Of a DNA stretch of 64,000 nt, positions 33,101 to 44,165 are shown piece after piece. A program made the position numbers and the translations under genes. This stretch comes from Bimastos eiseni. Taxonomy: Eukaryota; Annelida; Clitellata; Crassiclitellata; Lumbricidae. The DNA lies in the NCBI GenBank assembly GCA_959347315.1, contig OY365819.1, positions 25,263,995-25,327,994 of the forward strand, given 5' to 3'. The notes under the pieces are model-generated. The model did not search any database and was not told where the DNA came from. It saw nothing but the letters and a program-made list of their open reading frames with translations. How positions within the stretch are numbered: position 1 is the stretch's first letter; each line of letters opens with the position of its first letter.

Positions 33101-36100
33101 CTGAATGGCGCGACTACAGACTGCAACTTAGACCTGAAAGTTATGGCCTTGATTTCCGGGCATTTACGTGTTCAGCAACTATAATCAATTCTAAACTCTG
33201 AGGGCGTAAACTGTTTCGCAAACATAGATTAGGCAATCTACCTGTCCAAGAATGATATTCTGAAGCTGTCATTAGGCATTCACCTACCATAACTCGATTT
33301 CTTGGTATGAATCCTATCTTTCCAGTTTTCAAATGTACCACCACTGACCATCCCCTCGTGTCACTGAAAAGCAATAGATCTAATCAATTTTGCTAATGTA
33401 ATCACTCAATAACTTTCACAGCGCCAATGTCTGATATATTTTTTTAAATACTGCTGCAACGCCATTACTTAATCGGAATCAGGTTCAAAAGTCAGCCTAT
33501 GGAAACGACACAAATTCCACCTGAACGATCAGGCATAGAGAGTGCATTCTAATATTTAGATTCAGTAACCGTGAAAGCTCGTTCACTAGAAGAATGTGAA
33601 ACAAAGAATGATGAAATCATTCTTTGTTTATAAGTCTTCTTGGTATTCAACAGGGTGAGCTTGTCACTCTCTCACGTTCACTTTTTTGTCTATTTATCAC
33701 TAAGAGTAGAACTGTTTCTGGTAAGCGAGGCTTTATGATTATTAATTTATTTAAACAAAATGGTTGACTATACTTCATAATTATTTTAATTCATAAATCT
33801 CTTTATGAAAGACATTTTGAATTTTAATATAAAGCAAATGAATTTAAGTACAATATTGCATGGCCAATGCATTCGTCACACGATACCACTTAAAAACTCC
33901 CATCATGATCATTGAGAACTTTTGGCGTTTATAGAAGCACTCTATAATATGTTTTTATCATGAAACACTCATTACTTAAAATGCTATCTAAGCACTGCAT
34001 TTTCTGCTGCATAATAATAGTCACCTGATGTTATTAGGATGAATTTCCTCCATTTCGTCTCCTCTTTTAATTGGAAGCGCCAATGCATAAGGATCCATTG
34101 CTTCTTCTGAGTCGCAAATTCCATCCGCTGTTGTTGAAGTCGCTTCCCAATCCTTTCCCGATTTCATGTCGGATTCGCATTCCGATTCCGTTGCACATGG
34201 ATTAGAACGGCAATCAAGTTGATTCGCGGTTAGTAGACAGTTCTTTTCGCTGACGGTTTTCAGTTCTTCTATTTTCGTTGCTTCTTCTTGATCTCGAATG
34301 TTGAATATTTCTTCTATTGCGCTGTAAACTTCGTCTTCATGTGTATTTAATTCATCCTCCGAATTAATTTGCCTGTTGTTCTGCCTTGAAAGACCTCATC
34401 CCGTTAAGTTTTCATCATCTCTTGAAACCTATATTTTATGCACTCTCCTTGCTATTAGTATTTAGTCTAATTAAGCGGGAATTGAATTGCTTTGGTGTAT
34501 TTTAACAGGTCGTGTTGACCCTGTATATACATAGTACAGACCTATATTAATAAGGAATAATTATTTTACCACTAGCACCTAAGAAAAACCTGCACCATGA
34601 GGCGCAATTATATTCAGTTGGGCAGTTCAAAGGAGAGGAGAGACTACTAAATGCACAACCAAGAAAATGAAACAAAACTCATATTGAACACACTGAGAAA
34701 AAAATAGACATTCAAACTGAAATCCGTTGAAGATCTCACACGCAGAGACTATAAGCAGCCACGCAGAGATTCGAGTAAGACACGATTCCCAAATAGAATG
34801 CCGAAATGTCTGGGTCCTTAGATAATAACAGACTTCCTCTCGCAATTATGGTCACGTGATATCCTTTGGAGTGCAAACCCGATTAGAATGGCATAATCGT
34901 CCATGGGCCAAGATTATGTTCTCAAGATAGGCTACATTGCCTCTGCTTTATGCCACAATGATTTAACTTCTAGGAACAAAAGACACACGCCGTTCATACC
35001 AAGAGTTAATTTGCCGTTTGAAACATCCAAGTTAAAGTTAGGAACAACACAATGGAACTCCTCTAAACCGCCACGTGATTGTCATCCACTTAGATCTAAG
35101 ATAGCGTTCAATCGCCTTTTGGGTGTACGGTCTTATTTGTCGTTAGTCAGTGGTCTCTTCTTTAGGTTAGAGGACAGAAGATTCAATTGAAATATTTACA
35201 GTTATGCTATCTCATTATTTTCATACCTCTCAAGTCGATCTTTCTGAATATGATCGACTGTAAGACATTGCATTATGGCGATGAATCCTCTTCTATCGCT
35301 TTCGTTCATCAGTTTCGGATCAAAATCATCGATTGCGCTAAGTCTCATTGTGTCTTGAAGAAATAACGGCAAACGAAAATCACTTGACAAATGTTGAGCA
35401 TTGTTCTTCACTATTTTCTCATTTAGAAGGATTTCGCAATTTTCAAGTTTAGTGCCAACTGTGTCGCATATTTACAAATAAGTAATTAGCATAAGATAGG
35501 GGCCTAGATCAAATGTTATCTAAGTTACTGAGTTACAAATGCAAAGTTTGTTACTTATTTGAGGTTGCATAATATTGCAATTATTATCTCGTTCCCAGCT
35601 GGCAGCAGCGGGAAGGTCCTGTTGAGTTACTTCTATCGCACGCTGCATCGTCAGATGACGCGACCAAACTAATCCGTAATCAGGCCAATTGTTAGATGAT
35701 GAATCCTATAGGACAGAGATATCATGGTATGGCATGGTGGCCGATTCTGTGGCATGGTGGCCGATTGGTTAGAGCGGTTGGCTCGTAACACTCAGTGTGC
35801 GCTGAGTGAGCGGGTTCGACCCTCATCCGATGAGTCACTGTGTAGGGACCTTGAGCAAGTTCTTCGCACACAATGCTCTGCATTACAACTGCAGTTGCGT
35901 CGTCGAGACGTGTCTGCGCTTTCGTGCGCGGTTGTCGTGTTAAAGCGCCTTATAAATGCCGAGTTGTATTGTATGTAATCTATGCTGGATGAATCATTCA
36001 TTATCGTTAACTACAAACTATTTTGTAAAGCGCTATTTTAAATGCAGCGCTATCTTTTGCCGGGTAACCACTTATTCACTATTACAGCGTCGCGTCAGAA

Positions 36101-37056
36101 AGGTTGTCCAGGGAGACTGGAATATGAGGCAGAAAAGCTGTTGAACATGTTTTGTTGAGGACGAGGAAGCTCGGACGGGGAAGGATCGAAAGAAATATAG
36201 ATTTGCGTGAAGATGGGCTTTTTGAAATAGATGATGAATCAGTTTGAGAAGCGATGTCCTGAACCAATTTTGGTCAATCGAGTTCAAGGTTAATTAAGCG
36301 TTTGGGTTTCGTCCGCTAGAAACGATGGATATTGGTTAACGAAATTATTCAGCTCGATGCATGTTTTTATTCCGTCGCCGACGATCGCTTATCAGCATTG
36401 CACACTTGAAGTATCGAGCGAAGGACTTTGGGTCATTGAATTATACTCAAATGTGAACGACACATATATAGTAGAATTACGTCGATGATATATAAATGAT
36501 ATGAGTCGACCTCGATAGAGACTCTGTTGTACATGTTTCTGCATATACTCAGAGACATCAGTAGGGTTAGTGTCACCCGGTGCGGTAACTCATCGTGTCA
36601 CCCCACATGGAACTCGATCCTTCGTTCTTTTTACGAGACCATAATTTATATATATATATATATATATAATCCTTAATCAGTAGGCCATGGTATTTTTACT
36701 AATGTTTCTCGTAAATCGTAATCTAACCCAAAATACTGAATTTTTATATTTCTGTCCCAAGAATGGCCCATGAACGGAATGATCTGCCGATATGAAAATT
36801 TGTGCAAAGCGACATATGCGGATTCCTAGATTAACGTGACTATTTTCAGCACATGATTTTCTTTCTATTTCGATACTTTTAGTTTCGATATTGCATAATT
36901 CACACACATTCGATACAATAACAACTGCCATTGCGTTCGCATCGTCTGAAAGAGTTAAATTTAATGTGCAAATCAGGCGCGCTTTCATATAACCAAGGCT
37001 CTCTCCCAATAAAATACTCGAGATCGGGCGAATTTCAGGGGCGAAGAGCGCGCCCG
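30200..37056 (-). CDS. Unrecognised five-exon gene with an SH3-like segment (N-terminus not found)
   Basis: Exons on the minus strand: 37056-36700, 35458-35227, 34384-34025, 33363-33288, 30460-30200. All junctions have GT/AG and the phases fit (1, 2, 2, 0), giving one frame of about 428 codons to the stop at 30200. Exon 1 (118 codons) is a Cys-containing, probably beta-rich domain I do not know. Exon 3 is acidic and includes EVYSAIEE, a possible YxxI phosphotyrosine site. Exons 3-4 join into an SH3-like segment (LPIKRGDEMEEI, GWSVVVHLKTGKIGFIPRNRVM) with the W and the G-x-IP-x-N features of SH3 folds. Exon 5 starts LYDLPMEMMDIIL, slightly F-box-like, and ends basic. The first exon has a weak acceptor. 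An adaptor role is possible but inferred from the SH3-like part only. Confidence 0.55.
30940..31150 (-). repeat. tRNA-derived SINE, near full length
   Basis: Read on the minus strand it begins with a tRNA-like head (TGGCTGATCGGTTAGAGCGG as A box, GGGTTCGACCC as B box) followed by the conserved body shared with 35731-35972 and 10531-10672. A and B boxes are the internal RNA polymerase III promoter. It lies in the last intron of the SH3-like gene. Confidence 0.85.
31160..32330. other. Intronic/intergenic stretch, no gene recognised
   Basis: Contains a perfect 22-bp hairpin (31877-31921) and (TA)n runs near 32208-32247. Confidence 0.4.
31877..31921. repeat. Perfect hairpin, 22-bp stem, single-base loop
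   Basis: 31877-31898 is the exact reverse complement of 31900-31921, separated by one T. Confidence 0.93.
32338..32990 (+). pseudogene. Non-LTR reverse transcriptase 3' end, degenerate
   Basis: Plus-strand frames show QNAAVRLIGGIPKLGHIS, then after a gap LHWLPAPNRICLKTFALMRN and a late FRKRQKTFLFSV block, the usual end of CR1/L2-like ORF2. Several stops and frame changes. The GGIPKL block is shared with the relic at 51.1 kb. It lies antisense within the last intron of the SH3-like gene. Confidence 0.65.
33599..33629. repeat. Perfect hairpin, 14-bp stem, 3-nt loop
   Basis: 33599-33612 pairs exactly with 33616-33629 around GAA. Confidence 0.88.
35731..35972 (+). repeat. tRNA-derived SINE with a duplicated head
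   Basis: The head GGCATGGTGGCCGATT occurs twice (35731-35746 and 35751-35766), followed by GGTTAGAGCGG, GGGTTCGACCC and the SINE body. The tail has the TTATAAATGC motif. It lies in the intron between exons 1 and 2 of the SH3-like gene. Confidence 0.85.
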
Positions 37057-37059
37057 CTG

Positions 37060-37840
37060 AATTCAAAATTCAATCCCAGGCGAAGCTAGTCTGTAAGGGT
37101 AGTTCCTATACAATAATTCATTCATTTATTTTCGTTTTGACATTTATATAGCGCTCCCTCAACAAATCTACTTGGAGGCGCTACCAGTCTAACTATGGCG
37201 ACACGAATCAGCCTTAAGCAGCTTGTGAAATAAAGGCGCATTACTGGGTAATAATGACGACACCGACAACAGTGAATTAGAAGGTTCAAAAAGGTAAGTC
37301 AATATCCTAAGCATAGAGTTTAAGCGTCACGTAAATTGATACAATGTATCACATACTTGTAAGATGTGGTTACGAAATATGATTTGTTACCTGTAATTAT
37401 TAATTTTAAATAAATGAATTTTAGGTAAAATTCTGCGCAAACGCTGTTTCAGACAGTCATTGTGTCATTTTGGTGTCATCCCTCGGGGGTGCGGTCCGCA
37501 CCCCCCCAACCCGCTAGACTAGCGACGCCACTTCGTCTACTACACGTGCATCGGCCACGTGACAATGACGCACCCACGTGAAAGTACCCTGGGTAGGGGA
37601 CGGAGAACGTTGATAATAGCACGCACCCAACTATCAGAACAGCAGTGGAACTACCTCGCTACATGTACGTGTCGACAGATGCCTTGCTTGGGTCAATCGT
37701 TCGCTATGCAGTCAGTTGTCGCTTGGTACGTCCACATAATTTCTTCCGGCAGAGTAAGATCGATGTGTACAAGTATTGTCCTCACTCAATATAAAATCAG
37801 AAGAAGCCGAATGAGATTTGCCTTTCGATTCTGCCCCACA
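37060..37840. other. Stretch without a recognised gene
   Basis: Includes an ATTTATATAGCGCTCC...GGAGGCGCT piece (37142-37180) of the kind seen at the tails of SINE/LINE copies in this window, and a GC-rich patch near 37490. The upstream exons of the SH3-like gene may lie here or to the right, but I could not identify them. Confidence 0.35.
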
Positions 37841-37846
37841 TTATAT

Positions 37847-39034
37847 AGGGTGACACAAAAGTTCGTTAACCACTTTAAAAATGCATTTTCTCAGTAACGG
37901 CTTCATATTTTTTTGATATTTTGTCAGCGCATAGGCCTATGCATAATGTGCCCAAGTATTGAAAAACATTGGTACAAATTTGGCTTTGATCCGGTAGGTC
38001 TACGTGGTTGCCATTATAATAAAAAAATTAAAGAGGACCAGTTTTCGGCTAAAACTGCCATTCGATTCAGCATGTTCATTATAATGTCCATAAAACAAAA
38101 TATTTTGTCCGGTAGACCATAACACAATGTGGTCTTACATACGTAGCTATTAGCGTATAGTATTTTCGTTCTGCTTAGTGATAGTACGGACCTTATACGG
38201 CGTAGATTGGATCAGCTATCGAAGAGTCTCAACTTCTATCGCTCTCCACGCTCGTTGGGGGCGACGCTTGAGCTGATCAGCGTTCTTTGACTTAGGATCT
38301 TTATAAATGCCGAAAGACTAAATACTTAACAAGTTCTCAATAGGAAAGAGATCCGGAGAGTTTCGGTGGCCAATCTTTTGGTTTTATTCGTGACGGGAGT
38401 TTGTAATCAAGCCACTTCGTCGTCACAGCTGATGTATGACAGCGCGCACAATCCTGCTAAAATGCTCACAAGATCAACAAATAAACTTTCATTGCGAAAA
38501 ACTGCCATTGTCTCTCTAGCGCTGGCTTCGCGTGTTGCTCGAGAATGTATGTAATGCAAGTTCTGCGAGTTTTGACTGGTACCATTTGGCACAAAGTGAA
38601 GGCCAGTGAGACCCATGGCCGTCATCCCACCCCACATCACCATTGAGGGCCTAAACTTTGTCAGTCGAGCAGACGGATCGTCATCCTCGTATGAAATCTA
38701 AACGGTATCATATTGTGCATTCAGTACATAAAATACATTAAACGGTGACTCATCGGTGAACAAAACATTAGATCTGTCTCCCGCAGTCTAGTGTCGACGC
38801 TCCTATTTGTACTAAATTAATTAATATTAATAGTTACATGTACGTCATATCCAGGCCGGAAATGCACCTCGCGCGCCCCTGTGTGCACTATCACGTCATT
38901 TAACTCACTTTCGACTTAAAAATTTTAGGGTCATAATATACTTCAGTCATATATAGGCTTGTCAAATATTTAAAAAATCCGAATCTTTTTGACCGAAATA
39001 TTTAAGTTTAAAACGGTGAACTTTTGTGTCACCC
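37847..39034 (-). mobile_element. Tc1/mariner element with both terminal repeats, internally deleted
   Basis: Both ends read GGGTGACACAAAAGTTC inwards (17 of 17), each bordered by the dinucleotide TA (37845-37846 and 39035-39036), as required for Tc1/mariner insertion. The 1188-bp element carries the catalytic half of a transposase on the minus strand but not its DNA-binding half. Confidence 0.88.
38170..38772 (-). pseudogene. Tc1/mariner transposase, catalytic half
   Basis: Blocks in order: NVLFTDESPFNVF (first D), SMVMWGGMTAMGLTGLHFVPNG, a QDCARCHTS block (second D), and LPIENLLSI where the family has NPIENLW (the E of DD34E). The end reads LKRRPQRAWRAIEVETLR. There are frameshifts and a stop. 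Intact relatives cut and paste the element; this copy cannot. Confidence 0.82.
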
Positions 39035-39039
39035 TATAG

Positions 39040-39755
39040 TTTGACTTCGATATGATCGCCGTCAAAGTCCAAAACACCGGGATAGCGCACTCACACGCGC
39101 GCATACGGTACATGTGACTTAAGCACACAAACACGTACTCATACGAGCACAGGCAACTCCGTCACTGTGTTTAGGCCCTGACAGTGCCAGTCTCGAGCCT
39201 GGATAAAGGAGGAGGGTGACGTTAATGGTCTCTGTTATCACACAATGTCGTTAAACTACAACTAACATCACCCCATACGAACACACTCAAACGAACACGC
39301 GAGGCACGCACATGTTTAGACCTACGTAGGCCTATTCACAGAATAAAAATGAACCAGAGGCAACAATTGTATCTACATTTATTCGTTTGGCGTTGTCTAT
39401 CATCATTGTAGGCGTAACTCTACAGCTTTGCTTATACGTAATAATGGTTTAGACAGTGCTACATTGCCTTCCTATGCATTCGCACGAACATCAATCGCAA
39501 CCAGAAAATTCTTGATCCTTTTCCATTTCAAACATCGCAATGTTAGGTAGGAGCACATAAAGGCAATGCGAGCATAATTATGTATATATATATATATATA
39601 CTGCGACAATCTCTATAATAAATGTAGAATCTGGAACTCCATGCCTGCCTTATTTCATAATTGTATCAAGTTGTTGTCCAAAAGGAAGTTCTAAAGCCTA
39701 ATCGTAACACTAATGACGTTTCACTCTAGTTCTCAATCCAGCTCTCTAGGCCACT
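39040..39755. other. Intergenic stretch without a recognised gene
   Basis: Holds a short (TA)n run at 39581-39600 and CACA-rich text near 39120. Nothing else seen. Confidence 0.4.
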
Positions 39756-39762
39756 AGATGTA

Positions 39763-40691
39763 GGGTAGAAGGGTGGAAGATGGACACATTAAGCATTGGT
39801 TCACCTATAAAGAAAGAGTTAATAAGGAAGTTGAGAACACATTTTAATACGAACCTCTCAGAAATATAGCTCCTAATTATTTTTATCATCGAATTAGTCC
39901 AGAAGACAATAGAATTTTTTTATATAGGCCTAACAATTCACAGTTGAACCGGTGTAGTGTCCATCTTTAACATACAAAGATGGTAAGATGGACAGTGGAG
40001 TCCACTGTAACACCAGCCTAATTTTGGCTAACTCAAGCTTACTAGCTTCAGCATTGTTCTCACAGTCTAGCATCCCTGACAGGCTTAGCTGTTAATTACT
40101 TATGCAGTCTTCGTAATGTAAATTTATCTCGTAGTGACATAATACAATGTTACTACCTACACGTTGGTCTTACATACGTAGCTATTAGCGTATAGTATTC
40201 TCGTTCTGCTTAATGTTTTATTAACGGTGTAATTGAAATTTAACTGCCCATATTACCCCGTATGTAAGGAGAGGATGGACACCTGAGCCTACCCTACCAA
40301 CTTCACAACCATCTACGCGATATCAAATGACAATTACCTTTCAAAAAGAATCATACAGACAACCGAACTACATTGTAAAGCACTTTCAGAAAATACATCT
40401 CTTACTTACCCTAAAGATCAATTATCGGTGCCGCATGTTTACGATCTTTAAAGAGAAAATTATTTTTAAAAAAAACAAACACGTGTCTAGAGAGTGGCCG
40501 GCAATCGTCGTCGAATACGCCAGATTCCTGTATACGATAATACCTGCCATGAATCGTCAATACTTGCACCATTATCCTCTGTCCATAATACATCTACATA
40601 GGTGTTCAATGGATATTCGCGAAAATGTCTGGGGTAGTTTTCGCTCATAGTGTCCATTTTACTTCGGGGGTCATCTTACCCCTTCCTACCC
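39763..40691. mobile_element. Candidate TIR element flanked by TA
   Basis: Left end GGGTAGAAGGGTGGAAGATG and right end (inverted) GGGTAGGAAGGGGTAAGATG are similar and each is bordered by TA (39761-39762, 40692-40693). A third TIR-like piece lies at about 40265-40303. No transposase recognised. Probably a non-autonomous Tc1/mariner-type element. Confidence 0.5.
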
Positions 40692-40699
40692 TACTCTCA

Positions 40700-42170
40700 A
40701 TACTGTTATACTAAGCTAGCGTACACGCACAAACCCTTGTTTAATGTTAAGTATGACTATGTTGAATTTGCCCAGTCTTATGTTTACCTCATGTTGAGCT
40801 ACGCTTGCAATTGTTCACCTCTGACACTAGGTGGCCCTAAACGAGCCATCTGGCGGAACTATTAATTCCTAATTGGGTCTCATGTGAGATAAACACAGAG
40901 ACCCAATGTCATGTCAACCAACAGTAGGCCTACTATGCGCGCAGGCCTAATTGCATTGTTTATGCTTCAATGAAGCGTCATTAACGCTCGATTGGCACGA
41001 GTTCAACGCGTCAGGTGCATGTACGCATATTCAACGATATTTTTTTAATTTCCAAATAAATACTTTGATTTGATTCTAAAAACTGGAATAGTCCAGTGAT
41101 ACATTGACCTGGACTGTGGAGCCACAAACAGTCAAGAGAGAATCTGAAGATTATTTTGCAGAATGGCAACGCTTCAGAGATGTTGCTGCCGCTGATTGTG
41201 ATCATCGGTGTGCTCATCTCATTAGAAATTGTTACCATCCACAATAAAACTGTCAGGTTTTGAGACAGAAGTGATGAGCATTAGCATCTAAATCAGGTTG
41301 GTTTAGGAGCCTTTGCTTCCCATCGGATTCCAAATGGCAGCAAAATGAAAAGGCAATGGGGATGGATTCTAATGGCTTAGGCTTAATTGGGATAAGTGAC
41401 AGCTCCACAGTGCAGCTCGCAAGAGTCAATGAAAACTTTAAATTGCCTAAGTTTAATTTTGTTTCTTATTGGAATTTCTCTCCATTTCAAGCCATTTATG
41501 TTTCTGAGAATTGCAGACTTCATCATTCAGTCTTCACGTTCAGCAAACGTTTGCTCAGCGTAGCTAAGTGATGGTTTGATCTTATGCTGCAAGTAAGCAT
41601 CCCGTATATTTACTTTTTGTTGTTTTTATAAACAGATATTAAAAGTTTGGAACTTTCTCAGTTGTGGCAAAAGGATGAATCGGTCCACGAACAACGAATT
41701 CTATTCCAATTAATTGATTGTCTTGAATACCTTGTAATATTATTTGGAAATAAAATGATACATATAAAATTCAAAACTTAGAGTCAATAATGAGTCTTTC
41801 ACAAAGGGCCTAATTAAGAATCATATGGTCTTCGTTTAGATTTTCGACATATTATACTTAAATAATTTATTTCGCTGAATATTTTATTTATCAATTCAGT
41901 CATCCTGAAAAATGGGGAGGGTTGAAGGATGATGATGATGATTGATGGTGGAGGAGAGAGGAAGACAAGGGAGGGAGTCGAAGTCTTGGGAGATGGACAT
42001 TGACAGAAGGGAGGGCCTATATAGGTAGAGACAGGAGAGGCGAATACTTTACACCATTCAGCTACCTCCTCGTCCTCAAAATATTGGAGAAATTAGTAGG
42101 TTTTTCTCGTAAATCGCAAGAATTTTTAAATGGATGCATTTGCGTGTAAGAAATTTACTGATGAAAATTG
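40700..42170. other. Intergenic stretch without a recognised gene
   Basis: A short inverted pair (ATTGGGTCTC / GAGACCCAAT) lies near 40875-40910. ORFs are short and unremarkable. Confidence 0.4.
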
Positions 42171-42173
42171 AGT

Positions 42174-43054
42174 TTATTTACGACTTAAAGTGTAAACATT
42201 GACGCCAAAAACATCTCCGACGAATAGTTGTTTATTTTCTTCGTCGTAGAACAATTTTTGTGGCATTAGGATCATGGTTTCTTCTGTCTCCTCTTTCGCT
42301 GGACTAAGAATTCGAATCCATCTAAGATCTGAATCCAAGAGAACCACTATATTATTGCCAGAATCAACAACAAAAATTTGTTCGTCTGAATCGAGTGAAA
42401 AGTACGACAGGTTTTTCAATTCCTCCCTTGTAGAACTAAAACGACGTATGACCATCTGTCCATCTCTGGTTAATTCCCTTACGACCAAATTCATTTATCT
42501 GTCTGTCCCACTTGACCCAATCTCTTCCGTCCACTTCTAAATGATGATGAAATTCCCAATGGATGTTTCCATTGCTTGAATTGGATTCTCAATTTCTTTT
42601 GGTAACAAAATTGATCGAATAAGTTCTGCGTGTGATCCGTGAACCAACAGAATTGGCGATGAATTACTGACCACCAACAATTGACCATCACTGAACAATG
42701 ACAGAGTGCGTGGCTGATAATCAAGGGTCAACCATTTGATGATTTTTGGTTCGTCATCTGTTTCCATTGTAATCTTCCAGACGCAATTCGCCTCAGAGTC
42801 AGAGATGTAGTGATAATTGTCTTTCACACTGGATACCATATCTTCTGGAAAAACAATCTCTGTTACTTCTATTTCCATCCGAAGATGAAACGGATGTCGA
42901 TACTCGAAGACTCGAGTCACGCTTGGTTCATTAGCAACTGAATATGACCGATAAAAGACGTAGATTTCATCTCACAGTTTTGTGACTCCAAATATATGGT
43001 CATCTGCTTGCAGCTCAATCTTCTGGGTGAAGATGACGGAAATTGGACGAGTTA
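42174..43054 (-). pseudogene. Beta-propeller terminal exon paralogue with three in-frame stops
   Basis: Colinear with the propeller exon at 19729-20612 over its whole length, including the same acceptor position (TTAATTTTAG, exon start 43054, two bases of a split codon) and the same YTLSRK end. The frame holds for 293 codons with no indel, but three nonsense codons interrupt it: TGA in KL*DE, TAG after NFIII and TAA in TDR*MN. Propeller blades such as CVWKITMETDD, RTLSLFSDGQLLVV and FYDEENKQLFVGDVFG are well kept. The intron-side match means a DNA-level duplication, not retrocopying. Confidence 0.85.
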
Positions 43055-43059
43055 CTAAA

Positions 43060-43140
43060 ATTAAACAGAACAACCATTAATGTTCAAATAATTGACTGTT
43101 CATTTACTGTGACGCTGTGCAATCGAACATTTACCTATGT
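43060..43140. other. Upstream flank of the propeller paralogue
   Basis: Intron-like sequence with no matching CARD exon within the nearest 10 kb. Confidence 0.35.
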
Positions 43141-43142
43141 GA

Positions 43143-43252
43143 ATATTCAATGTAAATGTTCAATGTATATGTTCAGTGTAAATGTTCAATGTAAATGTTC
43201 AATGTAAATGTTCAATGTAAATGTTCAATGTAAATGTTCAATGTAAATGTTC
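43143..43252. repeat. 13-bp tandem array, unit TTCAATGTAAATG
   Basis: About eight units, with TATATG and CAGTG variants near the left end. Confidence 0.93.
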
Positions 43253-43384
43253 TACGCTCCAGGATATCTATTCAAAGGCGCTCTATTATCAGCTTATGCG
43301 ATGTTGAATGCAATAACGAACTGACATTTTGCATTAGTTAATAAAATTAGGCATAGTAATTAGACATAGTGGTTGCCCTTATAT

Positions 43385-43535
43385 AATATAAAACACGTTA
43401 AAAAGAACCAGTTTCCCGGAAAAAACTGCCATGCGAAACAGTTTGTTCATCATTATATCACTGTAAGCAAAATATTGGGCCTAGTAGACCATAACACGCT
43501 ATTCTTACCTATAGGCTATAGATCTTATACAGTAC
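43385..43535. repeat. Dispersed repeat shared with 38.02-38.16 kb
   Basis: Similar in order to the segment inside the mariner element: AACCAGTTT, AAAACTGCCAT, AAAATATT and TAGACCATAACAC. A related 50-bp piece (CTTACATACGTAGCTATTAG) is shared between 38135 and 40165. Confidence 0.6.
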
Positions 43536-43924
43536 TGCCAGCATCATAGTAATTTTAATGCATCTTTGCGCGTCATTAGCGCCCCATTAACGGGAATCTA
43601 ACGCGTCACTTAGCGGGAGATTGTTGCGTTGTGGCGCGTTAACCGAGGCATGAATCGCGCCTTACCGACGACATGGGTGGAGCTAACAGGATACTCGGGA
43701 CCAATCGCTAGGGATCTAAATTCATCAATAGCGGCTTCCGTTAATTAGATCGTGCCACATGGTCAACCACGTACAGTAAAAGCTGAGTCAAGGCGAGAGA
43801 TGTATGTACCTGTACACAGCTACACACGTGCACGTTTTCTATAAATTAAGTTTATATGCTTGTTTTAATATGAGCCTTCTACTTCAGGCTCTTTATGCAG
43901 ATATCGGATCGTATATTTACATTT

Positions 43925-44165
43925 ATATAGTGTATGCGTGTGTGTGTGCAGTTGTGACAGTGTATGTGTGGATGCATGTGTGTACCACGTGCTCTCGCAT
44001 GTTTGCGTGTGTATGTCTGCGTATGTGTTTGTGTATGTTTGTGCGTACGTATGCGTGTCTATGCTTACGTATGAGTGTGTGTGTCTGGTTGTGTTTTGCT
44101 TGTATGCATGTGCATGTATGTCTGCATGTGTGTACGTGTGTATGTATGTTAGCATGTGTGCATAT
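43925..44165. repeat. TG-rich low-complexity run
   Basis: Imperfect TGTG/TGCGTG sequence giving spurious Cys/Val-rich ORFs. Confidence 0.9.

Noticed and set aside
35751..35830. tRNA gene
   Set aside because: A and B boxes are present but there is no cloverleaf fit and the body matches two other SINE copies.
43140..43252. CRISPR-like array
   Set aside because: Units are contiguous 13-mers with no spacers, in eukaryotic DNA.
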